Positions 61,394 to 64,000 of a stretch of 64,000 bases of DNA are shown here, in pieces. The stretch covers positions 67,306,972 through 67,370,971 of the forward strand of contig CM055097.1 in the NCBI GenBank assembly GCA_029204225.1, in the 5' to 3' direction. The notes beneath the pieces are model-generated. The model was not told the DNA's origin. It was given only the letters and a program-made list of their open reading frames with translations, and did no database searches. Every line of letters begins with the position of its first letter. Position 1 is the stretch's first letter. This DNA is from Diphasiastrum complanatum (Eukaryota; Streptophyta; Lycopodiopsida; Lycopodiales; Lycopodiaceae). The translations under genes were made by a program, and so were the position numbers.

Positions 61394-62827
61394 ACAGCAA
61401 CTATGCATGCAAGCCGTTGCAGAGGATTGAGTGACCCTGCAGAAGAGTTATGCAAGGAATATGAACTTGTTTTTAAACCTTAAGCTAGAAACTTAAACTC
61501 AAACCTCTGCTTGTTGTTACAAGTGTGTGGAAATGTCCATCTGTGAGCGGGTAAAGCGTTGTTTTGGGCTCAAAAATTTGGTGAAATAATGGTAAGACAA
61601 TGGCCTCTATTCTGATGTTGTTCGGACTACTCTGAGGATCCTTACAGAGTATCTCTGTTGGTGAAAGAGAGTAGTGGTCGCAGAAATTGTTCTGCCTCTG
61701 GTTTAACTGATGCAAAGCGCATTCAGAAGTTTATGAGCAATTAGGAATTTGAATCACGCGTTCAAAAGCGTTGGTTAAAACCTTGAATTTCTGCAAACCT
61801 TGGATTCCTACTTGTAGATGGACAAAAGGCTGATTCGAGCTGTGATAGGTAGCCGATGGTAGCCATGGTGTAAACCCGATCTATGGAGAGTGCCCATGAG
61901 TTGTGTGTGGAGCCAGTGAAGACGCGATCCAAGCCTCTAACCTGCACATTATTTTTCTTTCTCTCTTTTGGCAGCCTCTCTTGCCTCGATAGATGGCGGC
62001 TGGAGTATATCTATACCTAATTTCTTTTAAGATTATGAGAGGCCTTTTGGAATTTCTTTTCCTATATGATTTTTGGGTATTTTATAGTTGAGTTAGGACC
62101 GCAATTTTTGGAATTGCATGAGTAAGCATGCTGGACGAACGGCGTTTTCTTTAGGGCTTGACCAGTAGTAACTTCAAAGTTGGTTCCCGAAAGTGATTTT
62201 GGAAACTCATGAAATTTGAGTTACTAGTTACTTGTGTAAGGAATTTGGTTTTTTTGAGCACGAGTGTCAAAGCTGTAAACTCGGTTTTGAATATTGCTTC
62301 TGATAGTGGTAGAAGGAATTTTGTTTTCTCTTTTCCATGGGCAATATGCATGTATAAAGTCCTTATCAACTTGTCAATTACCTGTGAGCCTAGTATTTTG
62401 AGAACTTAATATTGTTGTTTTTGTGTCAAGTGGTACTAATCGGTTAAAATTTTATTAAACCGATCTTGAAAAAATAATGGTAGTGGTTTGGTTCTCTGGG
62501 CAAGTACCCAGTTAGTGGGGATTTTGGACCACTGATACTGTGCTTTTATCGATTTAACTCTGGAGTAAGATTACTCCTAGTAAATTGAGTTAAATGGTAT
62601 TTTTAGGGTTCTTCCTTTTCGACTTCGGTGTTGCACCGATAGGTTTATCCTAAAAGATTTTGATCTTTAGGATTGGGCAATTTAAGCTTTTCAGATACTT
62701 GTTAAAGTGAACAATGGAATAAGGTCGTAATTTTTGAGAAGTAGCTCTATATTCGGGTTTCGAATATTGTCAAAGAGTACCCAATAACCAAATTTTATGG
62801 ACTTTTCATTAAGTTCAAGCAACTTTA
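61394..62827. other. Intergenic, no gene recognised
   Basis: AT-rich DNA without long open frames or structural RNA motifs that I can support. Confidence 0.45.
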
Positions 62828-62945
62828 ACGAAGTAATGAAAATGCTTCTTGGTTTCCAAGGGGAGGCTCGAACCTGAGACCAAAGAAACTTTGGATGTCA
62901 AGCTAACCAACTGAGCCAACCCTGTTGGACGAAGTAATGAAAATG
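62828..62945 (-). mobile_element. Short tRNA-derived SINE with 17-bp target-site duplication
   Basis: The core 62845-62928 (84 bp), read on the minus strand, has an A-box-like tggctcagttggttag and a B-box-like ggttcgagcc about 35 bp apart, the internal Pol III promoter of a tRNA. It is flanked by acgaagtaatgaaaatg at 62828-62844 and again at 62929-62945, a perfect 17-bp duplication. Long duplications are typical of LINE-mobilised elements. It is too short for a full SINE and lacks a clear A-tail. Related heads occur at 8712-8860. Confidence 0.8.
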
Positions 62946-64000
62946 GAACTGGGGTGTCAGAAAGGAAGTAGCCTAGCATTTACTTGTGTCTAAGTAGTTT
63001 TCGGGAGCCTTCGCTAAAAGAATTTTCGCGTGATCGAAAAATCTAAGGGAGGAAGAAAATGAGACATCTGAGTAGGTAAATGTGATAGTGTTGTGTATTT
63101 GGATTGGTTAAGAATCCCTGTAAAAAATTGCATAACACCGGTATTTTGAATTCATTAAGTTGAAATTATTTTGAATATCTATACGACCATGAGTTGACCC
63201 TATTTATTAATGAAAATTGTGACAATGTATGAGAATGACATTTTGTTCACATTTGTATTGTAAAGGACCTTATTCCTAGGAGTTGTAACTCTCAGATGGT
63301 AGAAATTTGATAAAAGTTAATACCAACCAAGTGGGTTGTTTATGTGACGGTAAAGCCATGTGCAGATTCTTGTTAAATCACAATAAATATGGGGTTTCTC
63401 CGATATTTGCTGGAATAGATATGTGCATATCTGGTATTGGAAATCCAGTTGAAGTTTTGAGATCGTTAGATTATCAGATAATGTGGTTAATGATCTTCTT
63501 GAAGGAACTGAATTCCTTGTACCATTTCGGATATAGATATTGGATATCTATTGGTATTTACTTCAGCTATTTTGAGATTTTCCTTTTGGTTTTTGAAGAA
63601 TAAACTTAGGTCATTTTGACTGTATATGAACGAGGTTTCTCGTCCTGGTATTTTTAGATGAATTGTCTTCTACTGTAAAAACTTAAGGAAATGGAGAATT
63701 CAATAATTGGAAGTATCTTTCTAGAACTTGGTTGAAAATTGGACCCTATATTAGATATAGGATGGTTAGATAGTCTTTTTAATTTTCTGATGGTCAAATC
63801 TAAAAGCAAAGGGCTTTCTTGGAGAGAAAACTGGTGGTATGGGACATTAGTGATTTCAAAGAGGAGATTCTTGTGTGAGAATGATCTATAGGCCAATGGT
63901 TAGTATTTACATTATTTGCAAATTTAATAGCTGTAACCATTCGTAAAGCCTATTTAGGGTATTTGGAGAGGTAATGAGATATAGATCCAGATCCCTCAAT
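62946..64000. other. Right end of the window, no gene recognised
   Basis: AT-rich. One plus-strand open frame of 98 codons (63307-63603) lacks any recognisable motif. Nothing else is supported. Confidence 0.45.

Noticed and set aside
62845-62928. A functional tRNA gene
   Set aside because: The A- and B-boxes are tRNA-like, but the 17-bp target duplication shows retroposition, and I could not fold a proper anticodon stem or acceptor stem by eye.

Overview
The window is nuclear DNA from a flowering plant. Three host genes have GT-AG introns or plant-specific architecture: SSRP1, a Golgi-type GT4 glycosyltransferase and a GPI-anchored phytocyanin. Most of the rest is plant-type Ty1/copia and Ty3/gypsy retrotransposon sequence primed from initiator tRNA-Met or a TGGCGCCGTTGCCGGGG-type site. 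The species cannot be read from the sequence. The AT-rich intergenic DNA, retroelement-loaded introns and mixed copia lineages fit a medium to large non-model angiosperm genome.

Layout. 1-516 is the 5' end of an antisense copia element lying in an intron of SSRP1. 765-8137 (+) holds 14 SSRP1 exons, the C-terminal 566 residues; the first exons lie left of the window. 8.4-10.2 kb is intergenic with tRNA-like SINE relics. 10.2-13.0 kb is a decayed gypsy-gag plus copia composite. 15.66-17.20 kb (-) is an intronless GT4 gene, with two independent tandem-repeat blocks upstream of it (17.2-17.65 and 17.87-18.27 kb). 18.6-20.6 kb is repeat relics with a strong GC-rich hairpin.

20.6-50.6 kb is a nested retrotransposon cluster. 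Element X (copia, -) has an LTR at 24991-25877 and its partner LTR at 21541-22816, which carries an extra ~490 bp. An older copia relic O (-) is split by element Y (copia, +, 26224-32346, two 274-bp LTRs). Next comes an unknown coding fragment interrupted by a 2.4-kb CACTA-like foldback element (32893-35277), then an antisense copia LTR (35851-36531). Element Z (copia, +) follows and is split by element W (copia, +, 37924-43866, 612/616-bp LTRs, perfect 5-bp target duplication). Element V (copia, +) has had its central 1.9 kb inverted in place (44521-46442). Element T (copia, -) ends the cluster.

50.6-51.5 kb is a degenerate ~150-bp tandem array. 52.1-54.3 kb (-) is a Ty3/gypsy gag with two zinc knuckles. 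55.70-57.31 kb (+) is the four-exon phytocyanin gene. 58.92-59.8 kb is a cluster of six CACGTG boxes just before an unrecognised, apparently two-exon coding sequence. 60.61-61.39 kb is a Ty3/gypsy LTR with primer-binding site (-). The right end is mostly featureless except for a short tRNA-like SINE with a 17-bp perfect target duplication at 62.8-62.95 kb.

The three recognisable host genes are unrelated in function: nucleosome handling, Golgi glycosylation and a cell-surface copper protein. There is no pathway logic to the neighbourhood. The main story is layered transposition around them.
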